DNA of 64,000 nucleotides from assembly GCF_914767665.1 (NCBI RefSeq), contig NC_059503.1:1116001-1180000 (forward strand), written 5' to 3'. The notes beneath the pieces were generated by a model that ran no database searches, had not been told where the DNA came from, and saw only the letters and a list, made by a program, of their open reading frames with translations. The stretch comes from Harmonia axyridis (Eukaryota; Arthropoda; Insecta; Coleoptera; Coccinellidae). The translations under genes and the position numbers were made by a program. Positions 1 to 12,155 of the stretch are shown here, one piece after another (positions within the stretch are counted from its first letter, which is position 1; the number at the start of each line of letters is the position of its first letter).

Positions 1-365
1 AGGGAACGTCGATCACAATGGTAGAGGCAGAATATAGACTCATCTGTGAAGAGAACTCTTTCCCAATCAGCCTCTTCCCAATGGATATGCTCTCTCGCAA
101 AATCCAAACGCGCCCTTCGATGGGCTGGGGTAAGAGCTGGGCCTCTCAAGTAACGTTCTTGAATGGCAGTTGTTACCCGTGGTCTACCCTGTCCTGGTCT
201 TCGGACATTCATACCTGTCTCCCTGAATCGCTGCAACATTCTGGACACACTTGTATGGGAAACTTCAAACCTTTCTGCAATTCTTGTGTATGTCCACCCT
301 TCTTCTCGCAAAACTACCGCTTGGACACATTCCTCTTGGGTCAAATTGCGTGTTTCGCGTTGCAT
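1..365 (-). CDS. Tc1 transposase N-terminal part, partial, with in-frame 47-codon deletion
   Basis: The frame starts at an ATG at 365-363 on the minus strand and is open for about 121 codons to the window edge. It begins MQRETRNLTQEECVQAVVLR and contains a paired-like helix-turn-helix (GWTYTRIAERFEVSHTSVSR) and the GRPR-like AT-hook/linker motif GQGRPRVTT. After ERYL the frame jumps to RGPALTPAHRRARLDFAREH; the intervening segment is present in the second copy. It then reaches RVLFTDESIF, which holds the first catalytic aspartate of DDE transposases. I cannot see whether the rest is intact. Confidence 0.8.
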   Translation of the reverse strand, partial: MQRETRNLTQEECVQAVVLREEGWTYTRIAERFEVSHTSVSRMLQRFRETGMNVRRPGQGRPRVTTAIQERYLRGPALTPAHRRARLDFAREHIHWEEADWERVLFTDESIFCLYHCDRRS

Positions 366-642
366 AGCGATCGAGTGTAGAAAATCAAACGGAAGAAAAT
401 CTATTGATCACTAGAATTGATCGAGAACAACTGATTTCAGAATGGAGCCAATACATTCAAAATCTGATAATCTCATCTTTTGTTATTCCTGCTGGGAAAA
501 AACATCTGTATTGAAGTAAAACGTTGAAAGTGGATAACATATGCATGCATAATTCTGATAAAAATAATTATCATTGAGAACACCTTCAGTTGTAGAAAAA
601 ATTTGAGATTTCCATAATGTGCGTTAATTTTTTTGCGCAGTG
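1..642 (-). mobile_element. Tc1-type (DD34E) transposon, copy T1, cut by window start
   Basis: This is the transposase 5' end of a Tc1 element on the minus strand. The right terminus reads TTTTGCGCAGTG (ending at 642) and is followed by the expected TA target site. It is the reverse complement of the CACTGCGCAAAA terminus of the copy at 28331-29736. Compared with that copy it lacks 141 bp at about position 150. The breakpoint carries a CTCT microhomology, and the deletion removes 47 codons in frame between the DNA-binding and catalytic regions. Unlike the 28-kb copy, it keeps the first catalytic aspartate. Confidence 0.9.
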
Positions 643-1286
643 TATAACGTCTGGTGAATTTCAATTTACTGTGAACACGAATCTACGCATCTCCTTTGAA
701 TTTCAAAATGATGTTTGGAATGGCTTATTATACCTTGTCAACATCCTTGTGATGGCTTGAAATGAATTTTCATTATATCCAAAGCTTTCATTCCAATTCC
801 ACTTAATGAAACACATTCCATTCTCCCGGAATTAATACCGAAAAATAATAAAGCTTATTTTCCTTCTACTAAGAATTCATAACGTGAACCTTATAAAAAA
901 ATGCCAAGACAACCGCAGGACCAAAGACGAATGGGTTCATCAACAATTTAATCAAAACCTTTATAATATAGTCCCGCTATAAAAATACTGCGTAAGGCTT
1001 CCCGCTTTTCCAACGTGTTGGAAAATTCCCAGGAATCTCTCTGAGGGGAACATGGAAAGTAATTACCCTTCTGCTTTTTTACTCTCTTCTATCAGGTGAA
1101 CAAATTCCATTTCGACGTTCGAAATCGAAAGATAAATTGATGTAGTGTTTTTCTTTTTCCACCAGTTTAATCTGCAATTTGTGAATTTCTAGATTTTTGT
1201 GAATTTTTTTTCAATACAGATTTATGAAAATTTAATTGATAGTGATCTCTTTTTGAGCAAGCGATAGGATTTATCAATAAGTCATA
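643..1286. other. Unannotated AT-rich stretch
   Basis: I see no coding region, terminal repeat or tandem array here. Only short low-complexity T and A runs are present. Confidence 0.5.
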
Positions 1287-2110
1287 ACGGGGTTTTTTTT
1301 CGAGGTATATAACTTTAAGTTGGTATTTCTGTTTAAGGTAGCGACCGATTGAACAGCTGTCAAGTGATTTATTCTCAGTTTGGTTTGGCAATTCAACATG
1401 AATAGACTCACGCCTGAACAACGCTTGCAAATAGTGCAATTTCATTTCGAAAATAATTTACATAGCCCCACAGAAAGTAGTCTAGCTGTGTTAAATCACA
1501 ATATCTTGGAGGCCAATTCACAGGTCCAAAACGTGAAATTAGACGATCACCAAACGTGTCTTTCAATAAATCGATTGTGGCAAGAGCTGTGTGACATGTT
1601 GCGCCGTCTTGTTGGAACCACAGCTCCTGGACATTATGGTTGTTCAATTCAGGAATGAAAAAGTTAGTAATCATGGCTCTATACCGATCACCATTGACTG
1701 TAACTTCTGGCCATCATCGTTTTTGAAGAAGTACGGACCAATGATTCCACCAGCCCATAAAGCGCACCAAACAGTCAGTTTTTCTGGATGTAATGGTGTT
1801 TCGATTTACACTTGAGGATTAGCTTCACTCCAAATGCGGCAGTTTTGTTTGTTGACGTAGCCATTCAACCAGAAGTTCGCTTCATCGCTAAACAAAATGA
1901 AATGGACGTAGTGCGCGATACGCATTCCGCACAGAACCATTATTTTCGAAATAAAATTGCACTATTTGCAAGCGTTGTTCAGGCGTGAGTCTATTTATGA
2001 TGAATTGCCAAACCAAACTGAGAATAAATCATTTGACAGCTGTTAAATCGGTCGCCATCTTGAACAGTAATGCCAACTTAAAGTTTTATACCTCGAAAAA
2101 AAACACCCGT
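1287..2110 (-). mobile_element. MLE-A copy 1: chimeric element with two 5' ends (171-bp inverted arms)
   Basis: This mariner-like element is flanked by TA at 1285-1286 and 2111-2112. The right part (about 1456-2110) is an MLE-A element read on the minus strand, ending in the usual 5' terminus (AAACACCCGT). The left part (1287 to about 1457) is a second copy of the same 5' end, in the opposite orientation, replacing the normal 3' end. It includes the MNRLTPEQRLQIVQF start region. The result has long inverted repeats (1287-1457 and 1939-2110) and no 3' terminus. Transposase remnants read WFQQDGATCHTALATIDLLK and the family's shared deletion junction is present. The reading frame is broken (about 1408-1674 minus is the longest piece). 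Confidence 0.88.
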
Positions 2111-2112
2111 TA

Positions 2113-2950
2113 TAAATTAGCATTGAGGATTTTTTGCAACCATCCATCGGTTTATAAACAACGAATAGAATACTCTTTGTGAATGGCTAAATCACCTTCA
2201 AGTTTAATTTTGAGCACATTCCAATCTGTTTGTATACCAAGTTCGAAAGATGTACTCAAACAAAATACAATGGAATCGAAATCCAGATACCATGAAATAC
2301 CTTCGACAAAAGCACTCACAGGAGCTTATTGCCTGAAAAAATAACACCATCGGAATCGATACAATGCTTCCTCCATCGTTCATGTACTTTACGTCGGTAA
2401 TCTGATTACGCAGTCTCCACCGATTCCCGGAACCGATTCATAACACAAAGGTGCACTCCTCAATCTATGAATATTCATCGTCAAATACCCTAATTCGATT
2501 ACACACTCCACTAGACGCGTCGCTTTGATCTGGAGAATCGGTGGAAAATAGTCCCCCTGGAAGATTTTCCTACAAAAGCTCAAACGGCAGCGTCAGCACA
2601 GTATAACGACCCTCTGGTTGCAGCGCTCCTACGTGCAGCCTCCCATTCATCTGGACCCAATCGAAGTTAGTTTCAGGAGGGCCATTGTCGGGACGAGAGC
2701 TACTCGAACAGGCACAATTTTTCTTGGCCCCTTAGTTTGTGTGAACTGTTAAGTTGGTAGGCGTGCTTCGGAGATTGCTTTCATATAGGGGAGAACGCTG
2801 CGGTTACCTATACAAGATTACTTACTCTAATCTTCATAATTTTTATTCATCTTATATTAATAATAGTTATGTTACGTTTTTTTTTGTTGCTTAAGACTTC
2901 ACCTTCAGATATATAGGAGTACAACATTGCTCTCGCCGTTTTTTTTTCAC
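2113..2950. other. Unannotated stretch between transposon copy 1 and a tandem array
   Basis: I see no supported gene or repeat here. The right end (about 2880-2950) has T-runs leading into the 480-bp array. Confidence 0.4.
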
Positions 2951-2955
2951 AGTCG

Positions 2956-3950
2956 AATCAATCAATAAAATGATTCAATATTCCCATGAAGGAACTTTTG
3001 ACTCTTTTCAATTTTCTAATGGTTAGAGGTATGGAAAATTTTACGAAAATTTTTCGACAAAAAATTTTTCAGGTGGGATCGAAATTCAGCTAATCAGAGA
3101 TCGTCAATTCCTGCACCGCTCACCGATTCTTCGTAGATCTCACGGTTTTGAGGAAACTTGAACTCGAAATTTTGGAAAAAATAGAATTTCCCTCCAAAAA
3201 TCGTTATATCTCCTGAATTATTCGTCACAGACCCTTCAAATGAAAACGTTTCTCAAACATCAATTTCCGATCTAGAACATACTGAGGTTTCAAGGGCGTA
3301 GCTTACGTCCAGGAGAAGTAGCAGCATCGGGAATATTATCAATTTTTTTCTCGAAAATTTCATATTTTTACCAATAATTTCTGAAATAATGTTCTGATCG
3401 CCCAACTGCAAGCATTTTCGCGATCTTCATAGCCAAATCAATCAATAAAATGATACAATATTCCCATGAAGGAACTTTTATTTAAAAAAAAAAAAATAAT
3501 TTTTCGACAGAAAATTTTTCAGGTGAGATCAAAATTCGGCTAATCAGATATCGTCAATTCTGGCACCGCTCACCGATTCTTTGTAGAGCTCACGGTTTTG
3601 AGGAAACTTGAACTCACAGACCCTCAACTTAAACCTTTTTCAAACATCAAGTTCCGATCTAGAACAAACTGAGGTTTAAAGGGCGTAGCTTACGTCCAAC
3701 AGAAGAAGCAGCCTCGGCAATATTATCAATTTTTTTTTGAAAATTTCAGATTTTTACCTATAATTTCTGAAATAATGTTCTGATCGCCCAATTGCAAGCA
3801 TTTTCGTGATCTTCATAGCCGAATCAATCAATAAAATGATACAATATTCCCATGAAGGAACTCTATTTTTTTTTTCAATTTTCTAAGGGTTAGGTATGGA
3901 AAATTTCACGAAAATTACGTAATCTACGACATCGTCATTAATCAATTGAT
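2956..3950. repeat. Satellite-like tandem array S1 (about 480-bp unit, three copies)
   Basis: The landmark AATCAATCAATAAAATGAT recurs at 2956, 3436 and 3822, giving periods of 480 and 386 bp; the second unit carries internal deletions and the third is partial. Each unit contains phrases such as TCACCGATTCTT(C/T)GTAGA, ATTTCTGAAATAATGTTCTG and CCCATGAAGGAAC. The same unit in diverged form makes up 21240-22690. No open frame runs through it. Confidence 0.85.
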
Positions 3951-4640
3951 CTTATAGTTCTTCCAATATTTCTTGGAATTTTTTCAAATGAATTTAAAAA
4001 TCTACAAAAATTGTGGGCTTCAGATTCCGCAGAAACAGTTTATTTTGTAGTTTAAGAGTTGGTCTGTAGCATACTAAAATCCCAAGTCCGTACCTCATCT
4101 GATAACTCAATATCATATTCATTGAAATCTATCATGAAATAGCCTTCGAAGCGTTTCTATATCGACCAGAAAATTGTTTTCAACCTCCAAATGATGCCCT
4201 CATTCTGTTCGTGACTGAAGGTATATCCATTGCTATAAATATTCATTATTAAGTATCATTTTCATTTTCCATAATCATGCTAGTTATCCCAAAGTCGTAT
4301 TTTCTATCTCTTTCTATTCTCATCTAGCTAACGAGTTTCCCCAAGATGCCCTTCTGAAAATAGGTCATTACATGGGGTTCTCGACGGAATTTTATGTGTG
4401 TAACTAGACAGAAACTTCGTTTGAGTTTGGTTTTAGGGAAGGTATTGACATAATTACTCGTATTCAAGGTGAAGTAGTAGGAAGGAGAAGATTCTAGTTG
4501 ACAAACCATTAGGGGTTTGAAAATAATCAGTCTGTTGTCTGCGTAAATCTAAATTACTGAAATCTTATCTATCGACATGTTTGAAGGATATCTCATAGCA
4601 CAACGTCCATCACAAAGCAATAAATGTGGTATTAGCTTCT
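3951..4640. other. Unannotated AT-rich stretch
   Basis: No coding or repeat signal that I can support. Confidence 0.4.
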
Positions 4641-4649
4641 CCTAATTAG

Positions 4650-5545
4650 ATAGTAATTACATGGTGATACATTCGAATATTAGGGGTTTTCAACTAAATC
4701 ATGTTTATTTCATTGTTAAGACCATGCCATTAACGATTGACAATGGAAACTATATCAGCCAATTGGCCGCCACTGCTACAATTGCTTCATCATATCCTTT
4801 CCAGGAAATTTTCCATGACCAGTTGGCACATTTGGGCTGCAGGTCTTCGATAACTTCACCAATTCCTTCTCTAAGGTTTTGAATCCATTGAGGAGCATTG
4901 GCATAGACCTCATCTTTCACGTGGTCTTAAAAAATAAGTCTAAGTCTGAAGTTTGCATCAAACAGTGACACGTTGAGGATGCGGAGGCTTTTCATTAATC
5001 ATTCTTGGATCTTTCAAGCCCCAAATGCAACAATTATGCTTATTTACGTAGCTTCCGAGGTGAAAATGGGCCTCATCACTGAAGATGATTTTTCGATGAA
5101 AATCCAGACTATTTTGATGCATATCAAGGAACCAATCAACGAAGATACGACGATGCTGGTGATCAACCGGCTTGAGTTCTTTTGTTAACTGAACTTTAAA
5201 AGCCTGAAGATCTAAGTCCTCATACCAAATACGGTGAAATGTTGTTTGTAGGAAGCCTTATCCCCAAGATCGATGAAGAATCGACAAATTTGGGTTTCCA
5301 TCGACACCACGGTCTACAGCAGCAATATTTGCAGTTGTTCTTGAGCGATGCACACGATTCCAATTCTCCACATCATTAATTTGTTCCAATAGCTCAAATT
5401 TTCCCACCAGCTTCACTAATGTCGGACGAGAAGGTGCTTCATGACAACTCAAATGTGCTTTAGTTTTGCCAAAGGTTACTGAAAAGATTTTTACCATTGT
5501 TGAAGTGAATTTTAACAATTTCAATGCGTTGTTGCAGTATAGGGT
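4650..5545 (-). pseudogene. MLE-B mariner-like transposase remnant with internal deletion
   Basis: Minus-strand translation gives, in order: a DNA-binding-domain tail (LSCHEAPSRPTLVKLVGKFE), a linker (HRSRTTANIAAV), the first catalytic block (IIFSDEAHFHLGSYVNKHNC), and then a jump to the C-terminal end (KDEVYANAPQW, CANWSWKISWKG). The segment with the second and third catalytic aspartates is missing and several frame changes are needed, so this is dead. It resembles MLE-A (VNKQNCRIW) but is a separate, more diverged family, also seen at 16.8, 39.1 and 51.8 kb. Confidence 0.8.
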
Positions 5546-7260
5546 AGTTATGGAGTAGTTTTTACTGGTGAAATGTCAAAAATGATAGATGTCCATAGAG
5601 TGGGCTATTCAAATAAAACCTCTCATTGGAAAATCCTTTTGATGTGATCTATAGATGAAGGTTACCCAAGATTGTACAACTTTCAACAATGACCAAAAAT
5701 AAATGTGGCAGTGCCTGGATGAGCTAGAAAACCCAAATTCCTTCAGGATTTGTGACTGTTCATTTTGTAATTACATTTTGCTGCAACTCTCATCCAATGT
5801 TTGGAAGGTTGCTAAAAAGATTTTATGGCAGAAGGTGAAAGAGCTTTGCTTCATCAAAAATGAGATGAGCAATCTGAAAATCTCTCTGCTCTGTCAGGTG
5901 CTGGAGCTTGTTAAGCCTAACTAGTCATCCAATATGGAAATACGATATTTTCAGCAGGGAAAACTCTGTAGGGTTATCAAACGAATCCGGATGAAAAACC
6001 CCTAGTCCTCTTGACGAGGATACCCATCCAAAAGCCCACAAATTACTCCGTGAGCAAAGAACCGTCGAAATGGCGCTGGATGACTCCGGCAGTAGCTTTG
6101 CCCAGATAAGATACACCCAATTTTACGGATCAGCCTGCATTTTCAACTTATCTGACCCTAGCGCCCTCTGCCGGCTCATCCCATTTACGTGGCTACGAAT
6201 TTATGTGTTCCGGAAAATATCTCGCTCATTACGGAAATGAAAAACTCGCGGCTCAGAGAGAGAGTGGTGGGGGGGAGAGGAGGCCGTGATTGCTCATGTT
6301 GGATATAATTAAAAAGGCTCTGATGTCCGCGCCCCGTGGAACGAATGCGTGCATTCAATTAGGGCCTAGCGGACGGGAGCGTATCATATACATTTTTCTG
6401 ATGTTTTATGGGTCTTATTAACGTTGAAAGGATGAGGGACGACTGTGACTTTAAATCGCTTTTTGCGGTCGTGATTCCGAGGGTGTTGGGACCTCATTAT
6501 TATTCCTTTAGGTGGCATAAAGGTCGTCACACATAGTCGGTTTTTTCATACTAATGTTGTGTCGTTCAAATATGTAAGTTAATCTAGTTGAACGAGCTTC
6601 AATACAATTGCAGCACCATTCCAACTGTGACATAATTGAGAATCACGGGGTGCACCATGGTTAACTCCCACATTTCAAAGAATCGCAGTGGCGGAACAGA
6701 AAGTCGCAGAGGATTGAGATTGATTCTGGTTTTAAGAAGTAACTAGTGTAGTTTGAGCCCTCATCAAGTCGTATTGGGGAAAGTAGCGCCATTTTTCTTG
6801 TTATGCCTTCTATTTTTCTATAACATTCAGAGCCTTAATGTTTTATCACTGTCTTCGAATGTTTCTTATGAAAAACAATGTTGATTGTCCAAACTCAAAA
6901 CAACAGTTTCTGTAAGAGTCACAGTTATTGTGCTGTTCCATCTGAAGTTACTATCGAACGTAATTTCTTTAGAAGACGCCGTTACATTGAACTTTGATCG
7001 AATTATGGCTGGGGAATTCTTTCTCCAGTGTAATAGCAGAATTTTACAGCACGAATAGCCGAAATTTTCATACATCTTCAAAGGAACATAAACAACTTTG
7101 ATGGGAAAAAGAAATTGCTCAATTAATCACCACAAAATCGAGAAAGTCATACGAAAAATCTATGGAAGGCTCAATATGTGTATTGCTCAGCTCTAAAAAC
7201 CAAATTTATGTTAAACCTCTCTGACAAAAATATTTTAATATTCACAAAATGAATCAAATC
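5546..7260. other. Unannotated, mostly unique sequence
   Basis: No gene supported. A more GC-rich patch at about 6170-6400 includes a purine run with GAGAGAGAG and GGTGGGGGGGAGAGGAGG at 6256-6283. Short open frames here have no recognisable domains. Confidence 0.4.
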
Positions 7261-7269
7261 TCCAAATAA

Positions 7270-7735
7270 GTGAAAAATATTTATGAATAAGGTGTCCTAT
7301 TGCAAGAATTAAGTCGAATATTCAGTATATTTGGTGCATATGACATTTTTGAAAAATCGGTGACGAGATACTTCTTGAGGAAACTGAGGATAGAAAACTG
7401 TTGAAAAATATAGAGTGGTCCTTTTGAAAAACGCCATCTCTCATTTATCTTTGGAACGTCAATTGATTTCTATGATTTGTTATGAGTATCATATAAACCA
7501 TAAAAATTACTGAAAAAAAAAAGTTTGAGAATTCTGCGAATGACTTGAACAGACACCAGGATATAGCGAAACACAAATTTTTCAGAAACGCCCTGTAACT
7601 CAACAACGAACCAAGATATTAACGATCAGCTTTCCTCTCTCTTATTATTTCGAAAAATGTGAGGGAGGATTTTTTTCACTTATATTTCGCAAGATGCTTT
7701 CAGTGAGCATCGAATTTGGCATACCCTGTAGATAA
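7270..7735. repeat. Dispersed non-coding repeat ending in GCATACCCTGTA
   Basis: The stretch is AT-rich and begins with a degenerate GGTGTCCTATTG. Its right end, with AGTGAGCATCGAAT and ACCCTGTA, recurs at 20589-20618. This fits a short dispersed repeat or MITE; boundaries are approximate. Confidence 0.5.
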
Positions 7736-8813
7736 TATGCATTTTTTTGTCATAAAAAATCATCAAAATCAATTTACTGTTTCGATATCGTTTGGAATTT
7801 CTCTAAATTATTGAAAATATCCTGTATCTCGAAAAAAAGAGTCCCGATGAGACTTTAAATATCATTTCCCAACTCATAGAGCTGCCCTCTATCCTGGGCT
7901 CAACCTTGTCCCACTTGATCACCAGACACCCTGTATTTGAGTGACGGCACGTGTGAACACCATCTCTATAAAATTTTCTCCATAAATTCCGCAAAACACA
8001 TCCTCCCGCTATTCGGCACGAGACCCTCCAAAGCGTGTAAATTGGAGGAATGAACGAGGAAAGAGCAACGCTCACATTCAAATGTGTATGCATTTGTACA
8101 TATAAATCAAGACAGGGCCTGTTACTGGAAGGAATATCATTTTTCTGTGCCAGCAGCTGTCTGTGATGTGTCTGGGGGAAAGGGAAATAAATAAAACGTC
8201 AACTTTGACGTTTCCCTGCGATACGTTCTCGTTCTTTGGAGGTTAGGATGCTTGTTTGAGCTTTGAAACGGGGATTGGAGGTGACCCCTGAAGGGATGCC
8301 AGATGTATTCGAGTTTCGGGATAGATTGAACCAAAATATTTTTTTTTTCTCTTGGTTGAACGTTGAATATTACCCAATGTCTAATTCAACGAATGAAATT
8401 TCTATCACTTTCTATTATATTTTATTGACAAAACAAACCAGCCACAATCTTGAAAACCTGTACATGTCCTACTTTCGAATTCTCTGCCAGAAAATACGTA
8501 ATAGCAAATCGATACGGTTGAGTTCACCTGAGTATCAATAAGGACATGTAATCCAGAGCTTTTATCGCTGTACTCTTGCCTCATTTGCCGACGAGAGTGG
8601 CATATTGGACCTGATTTATTTTCCTGGTGGGACATAAAAAGCTCTGATGGAAAATCCATTTTTATCGTGGCAATTGTTAGGGATGATATCTCTTTCCCAT
8701 TCAATATCTAGCGGTTGAAGGTCTTCCGCTGGAGGGGTTGCTTTATCGAGTTTCAAACAAACGCTAGAATATGTCCTCCAAAGTAATCAATCAAGAAAAT
8801 CACAGGAGAAATA
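7736..8813. other. Unannotated stretch
   Basis: No supported gene; a few overlapping short open frames on both strands show no domain. Confidence 0.4.
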
Positions 8814-9640
8814 AAAGGTGTTTTTTTTTAGAGCTATACAACTTTAAATTGCAATGAAACAACGATGGATTATTCGATTGACATGAATTTTATTTATCCG
8901 CAAGATAATCTTGTGGCATTACATTTTAAATATGATTTCTGGCATATGACCGTCAAGGCTGGCCCGGATGTAGTCCAATCTGGACGTCCAATTTTCGATG
9001 ACTTTTTCCAACAATTGTGACCGTATATCGGCAATAACACGGCGAATGTTGTCTTCCAAATGGTCAAGGGTTTGTGGCTTATCCGCATAGACCAATGACT
9101 TCACATAGCCCCACAGAAAGTAGTCTAGCGGTGTTAAATCACAAGATCTTGGAGGCCAATTCACAGGTTCAAAACGTGAAATTAGGCGGTCACCAAATGT
9201 GTCTTTCAATAAATCGATTGTGGCACGAGCTGTGTGACATGTTGCGCCGTCTTGTTGGAAACACAGCTCCTGGACATCATGGTTGTTCAATTCAGGAATG
9301 AAAAAGTTAGTAATCATGGCTCTATACCGACCACCATTGACTGTAACGTTCTGGCCATCATCGTTTTTGAAGAAGTACGGACCAATGATTCCACCAATCC
9401 ATAAAGCGCACCAAACAGTCAGTTTTTCTGGATGTAACGGTGTTTCGACATACACTTGAGGATTAGTTTCACTCCAAATAATGCAGTTTTGTTTGTTGAC
9501 GTAGCCATTCAACCAGAAGCGCGCTTCATCGCTAAACAAAATAAAATGGACGTAGAGCGCGATACGTATTCCGCACAGAACCATTATTTTCGAAATAAAA
9601 TTGCACTATTTGCCAGCGTTGTTCAGGCGTGAGTCTATAT
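8814..9640 (-). mobile_element. MLE-A copy 2, lacking its 5' end
   Basis: The 3' terminus (AAAGGTGTTTTTTTTAGAGC) starts at 8814 after TA. Homology stops at about 9640, just inside the transposase start region (GTTCAGGCGTGAGTCTAT), so roughly 145 bp of the 5' end is lost and the element cannot be cut out. The family's shared deletion junction lies near 9540 and a 221-codon ORF is present. Confidence 0.92.
8919..9584 (-). CDS. MLE-A truncated transposase ORF (catalytic domain only), 221 aa
   Basis: The ORF starts at an ATG that is out of frame with the original transposase start, upstream of the deletion junction, and then reads the whole DDE-type catalytic domain. It contains ILFSDEARFWLNG (first Asp, residue 19), QQDGATCHTA (second Asp, 112) and CDLTPLDYFLWGY (third Asp, 154). 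The 41 residues between the last two Asp residues give the DD41D spacing known from rosa-like mariner elements. The helix-turn-helix DNA-binding half is absent, so the product could not be a normal transposase. It ends EIIFKM as expected for the family. Expression is unknown. Confidence 0.75.
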   Translation of the reverse strand: MVLCGIRIALYVHFILFSDEARFWLNGYVNKQNCIIWSETNPQVYVETPLHPEKLTVWCALWIGGIIGPYFFKNDDGQNVTVNGGRYRAMITNFFIPELNNHDVQELCFQQDGATCHTARATIDLLKDTFGDRLISRFEPVNWPPRSCDLTPLDYFLWGYVKSLVYADKPQTLDHLEDNIRRVIADIRSQLLEKVIENWTSRLDYIRASLDGHMPEIIFKM

Positions 9641-10441
9641 ATGAGTCAGATATAAAAGAAGCTGTATTTTCAGGTCGATTCTCATGGTTGAGTCAGCGTC
9701 GGATTCTGCAAGAAACAAACTCGTCTGAATACCGCATAGTCCATTTCATAATATGGCGAAACCTAATCACATTAAGCCTCTCGTCGTTCATTCCAGATGA
9801 ATTTTAATACGTGCAGCACTGCTGTATATTCAAGGTCCCCCGTTACGGAGAAAATTCATGAGATTATGTTCGAAAATGAGGCAACGCTGATATTGGAATT
9901 GTTTCTGCAGTGTTATTCCTGATCAAAATTCCAGCAGCTCGTTCACAACCTCTCCCATTTTCCAAAACCGGGACCAATTTAATCTCTATCTGAAACATAC
10001 GTTGCGGATATTAAATCGAAATGAAGAACTTTCCAGGTCAAGCATCCAGAACAAATTAGAATACTGGAAGAATCGCTGCAGGAAATCTCCGAAACGGCCT
10101 TGTCTAAGGGATGATATATCTTTAGTGTAATTCGCGTTTCCTCAGATGAAGGAACGATGAGGGCTGTCAGAAGATCCCCGCATATGGAGAAATATTGAAA
10201 AATGCCGCGGGTTATGAGATCGGGCAAGGGGAGTGTTCCATGCCTCCTACAAATGTTCCCATATGGGGATCCCGAGAATGATGTGAGAATTCATCATTTG
10301 GAACAAGTGTGCGTAATATATTCTTAGAATTATGGTTTTTTTCACTGCCAATTACGAATGAGTTGGCGAAGACTGGAATTCTGAGTGCCTACTATTGTTT
10401 AGTTTTACTCTTCTAAGGGCTCTCTAACGTTAAAGTATATA
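9641..10441. other. Unannotated stretch
   Basis: No domain-bearing frame or recognisable repeat was seen. Confidence 0.4.
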
Positions 10442-11373
10442 ACAGGTGTTTTTTTTCGAGGTATATAACTTTAAGTTGGCATTACTGTTCAATATGGCGA
10501 CCGATTTAACAGCTGCCAAGTGATTATTTTCAATTTGGTTTGAAAATTCATCATGAATAGACTCACGCCTGAACAACGCTTCCAAATAGTGCAATTTTAT
10601 TTCGAAAATAATGGTTCTGTGCGAAATACGTATCGCGCACTGCGTCCATTTTATTTTGTTTAGCGATGAAGCGCACTTCTGGTTGAATGGCTACGTCAAC
10701 AAACAAAACTGCCGCATTTGGAGTGAAGCTAATCCTCAAGTGTATGTTGAAACACCGTTACATCTAGAAAAACTGACTGTTTGGTGCGCTTTATGGGCTG
10801 GTGGAATCATTGGTCCGTACTTCTTCAAAAACGATGATGGCCAGAACGTTACAGTCAATGATTATCGGTATAGAGCCATGAATACTAACTTTTTCATCCT
10901 TGAATTGAACAATCATGATGTCCAGGAGCTGTGGTTTCCACAAGACGGCGCAACATGTCCCATAGCTCGTGCTACAATCGATGTATTGAAAGACACGTTT
11001 GGTGACCGCCTAATTTCACGTTTTGGACCTGTGAATTGGCCTCCAAGATCTTGTGATTTAACACCGCTAGACTACTCTCTGTGGGGCTATGTAAACTTAT
11101 TGGTCTATGCGGATAAGCCACAAACCCTTGACCAGTTGGAAGACAACTTTTGCCGTGTTATTGCCGGCCCCAAATGTTGGAAAAAGTCATCAAAAATTGG
11201 ACGTCCAGATTGGACTACATCCGAGCCAGCCGTGGCGATTAAATGCCAGAAATCATATTTAAAATGTAATGCCACAAGATTATCTTGCTGATAAATGAAA
11301 TTCAAGTCAATCGAATAATCCATCGTTATTTTATTGCAATTTAAAGTTCTATAGCTCTAAAAAGAATACCCTT
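10442..11373 (+). mobile_element. MLE-A copy 3, both ends present
   Basis: The element is flanked by TA (10440-10441 and 11374-11375). The 5' end reads ACAGGTGTTTTTTTTCGAGG and the 3' end AAAAGAATACCCTT, both degenerate. Between them are the MNRLTPEQR start (10554), the shared deletion junction near 10650, and the catalytic region. About 932 bp, close to the full length of this deleted form. Confidence 0.93.
10611..11291 (+). pseudogene. MLE-A truncated transposase ORF, frameshifted near its end
   Basis: A 226-codon frame carries FSDEAHFWLNG, PQDGATCPIARAT and CDLTPLDYSLWGY, so all three aspartates are kept, but the conserved His after the second Asp is changed (TCHT to TCPI). After VIAG the frame is lost by a small deletion and the last 40 residues are shifted. 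It uses the same alternative ATG as copies 2 and 4. Confidence 0.75.
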
Positions 11374-11375
11374 TA

Positions 11376-11920
11376 TTGAGTGTTGGGGTCTATGGACTAG
11401 AAAGCGAGCTAGAAAGCAACCTTTCAGAATTCTCATCACTGTGATCTTTTTTTCTAGTCGTAGATCCTAGTTATCAATTCCTAAAGATATCGTTCACAAC
11501 ATTGACAAAGCTGACAATGTCCAGGGTCTCGGCTCTCACTCCATGAGAATTTTGAGCTGGTCATTTCTGTTTCATAGTATATATGCAGAGGTTACCAAGT
11601 CCAATTCTCGAAGGCTGCCTGCAGATCCACGGCGGCACAGAAGGTACTGACTGTGCTCAATCAGTAGTCTCTCAGAAACCAGAAGCTCTATTTGGGGCAG
11701 CTGCATCACCTTCTATGGGTAGTATCCTGAATACCCATTGGTAAACTACCACTCTGAAATGTTCATTTCAAGCTTCCGGAAGAGTTTTTTTTACCATAAG
11801 TGGCAACCATTGGATTTTTTTCACCACTCAATCAAGAATACGAAAAACTTCAAAGACCTCAAAAACCTAATTCTATCCTCGCATATTCCGATATGAATTC
11901 CCGAACAAGCCATATCCCTC
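11376..11920. other. Unannotated stretch
   Basis: No supported feature; faint resemblance of the minus strand at about 11550-11700 to reverse-transcriptase-like sequence is too weak to call. Confidence 0.3.
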
Positions 11921-12155
11921 TGTAGCACATGCTGGTTTATCCAGGACTATCAATGTTTAGTGTGTTCGTACAAATAGTCCTAGTTCTGTTTTACACGCAA
12001 CCAATAAACGTGTCGCAGTGCATGTCTAGTTACAATTTTATCGATGTAGCCAGGATCCCCAGAGGGATTGTGGTACAATCCATGTAATACAGGTTAGTTG
12101 TTAGTTTCAGTTATTAAATTATACGATTTCAATATTGCCTTGATTACAACGGAGA
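11921..12155. mobile_element. Candidate solo LTR
   Basis: A 235-bp segment begins TGTAGCACATG and has an AATAAA signal at about 12002. It is bracketed by a direct CCCTC at 11916-11920 and 12156-12160, which could be a 5-bp target duplication. The right end reads GGAGA rather than the canonical CA, and no second copy is in the window, so this is tentative. Confidence 0.3.

Noticed and set aside
11520..11700. Possible reverse-transcriptase remnant on the minus strand
   Set aside because: Only a few residues look plausible; below what I can support.
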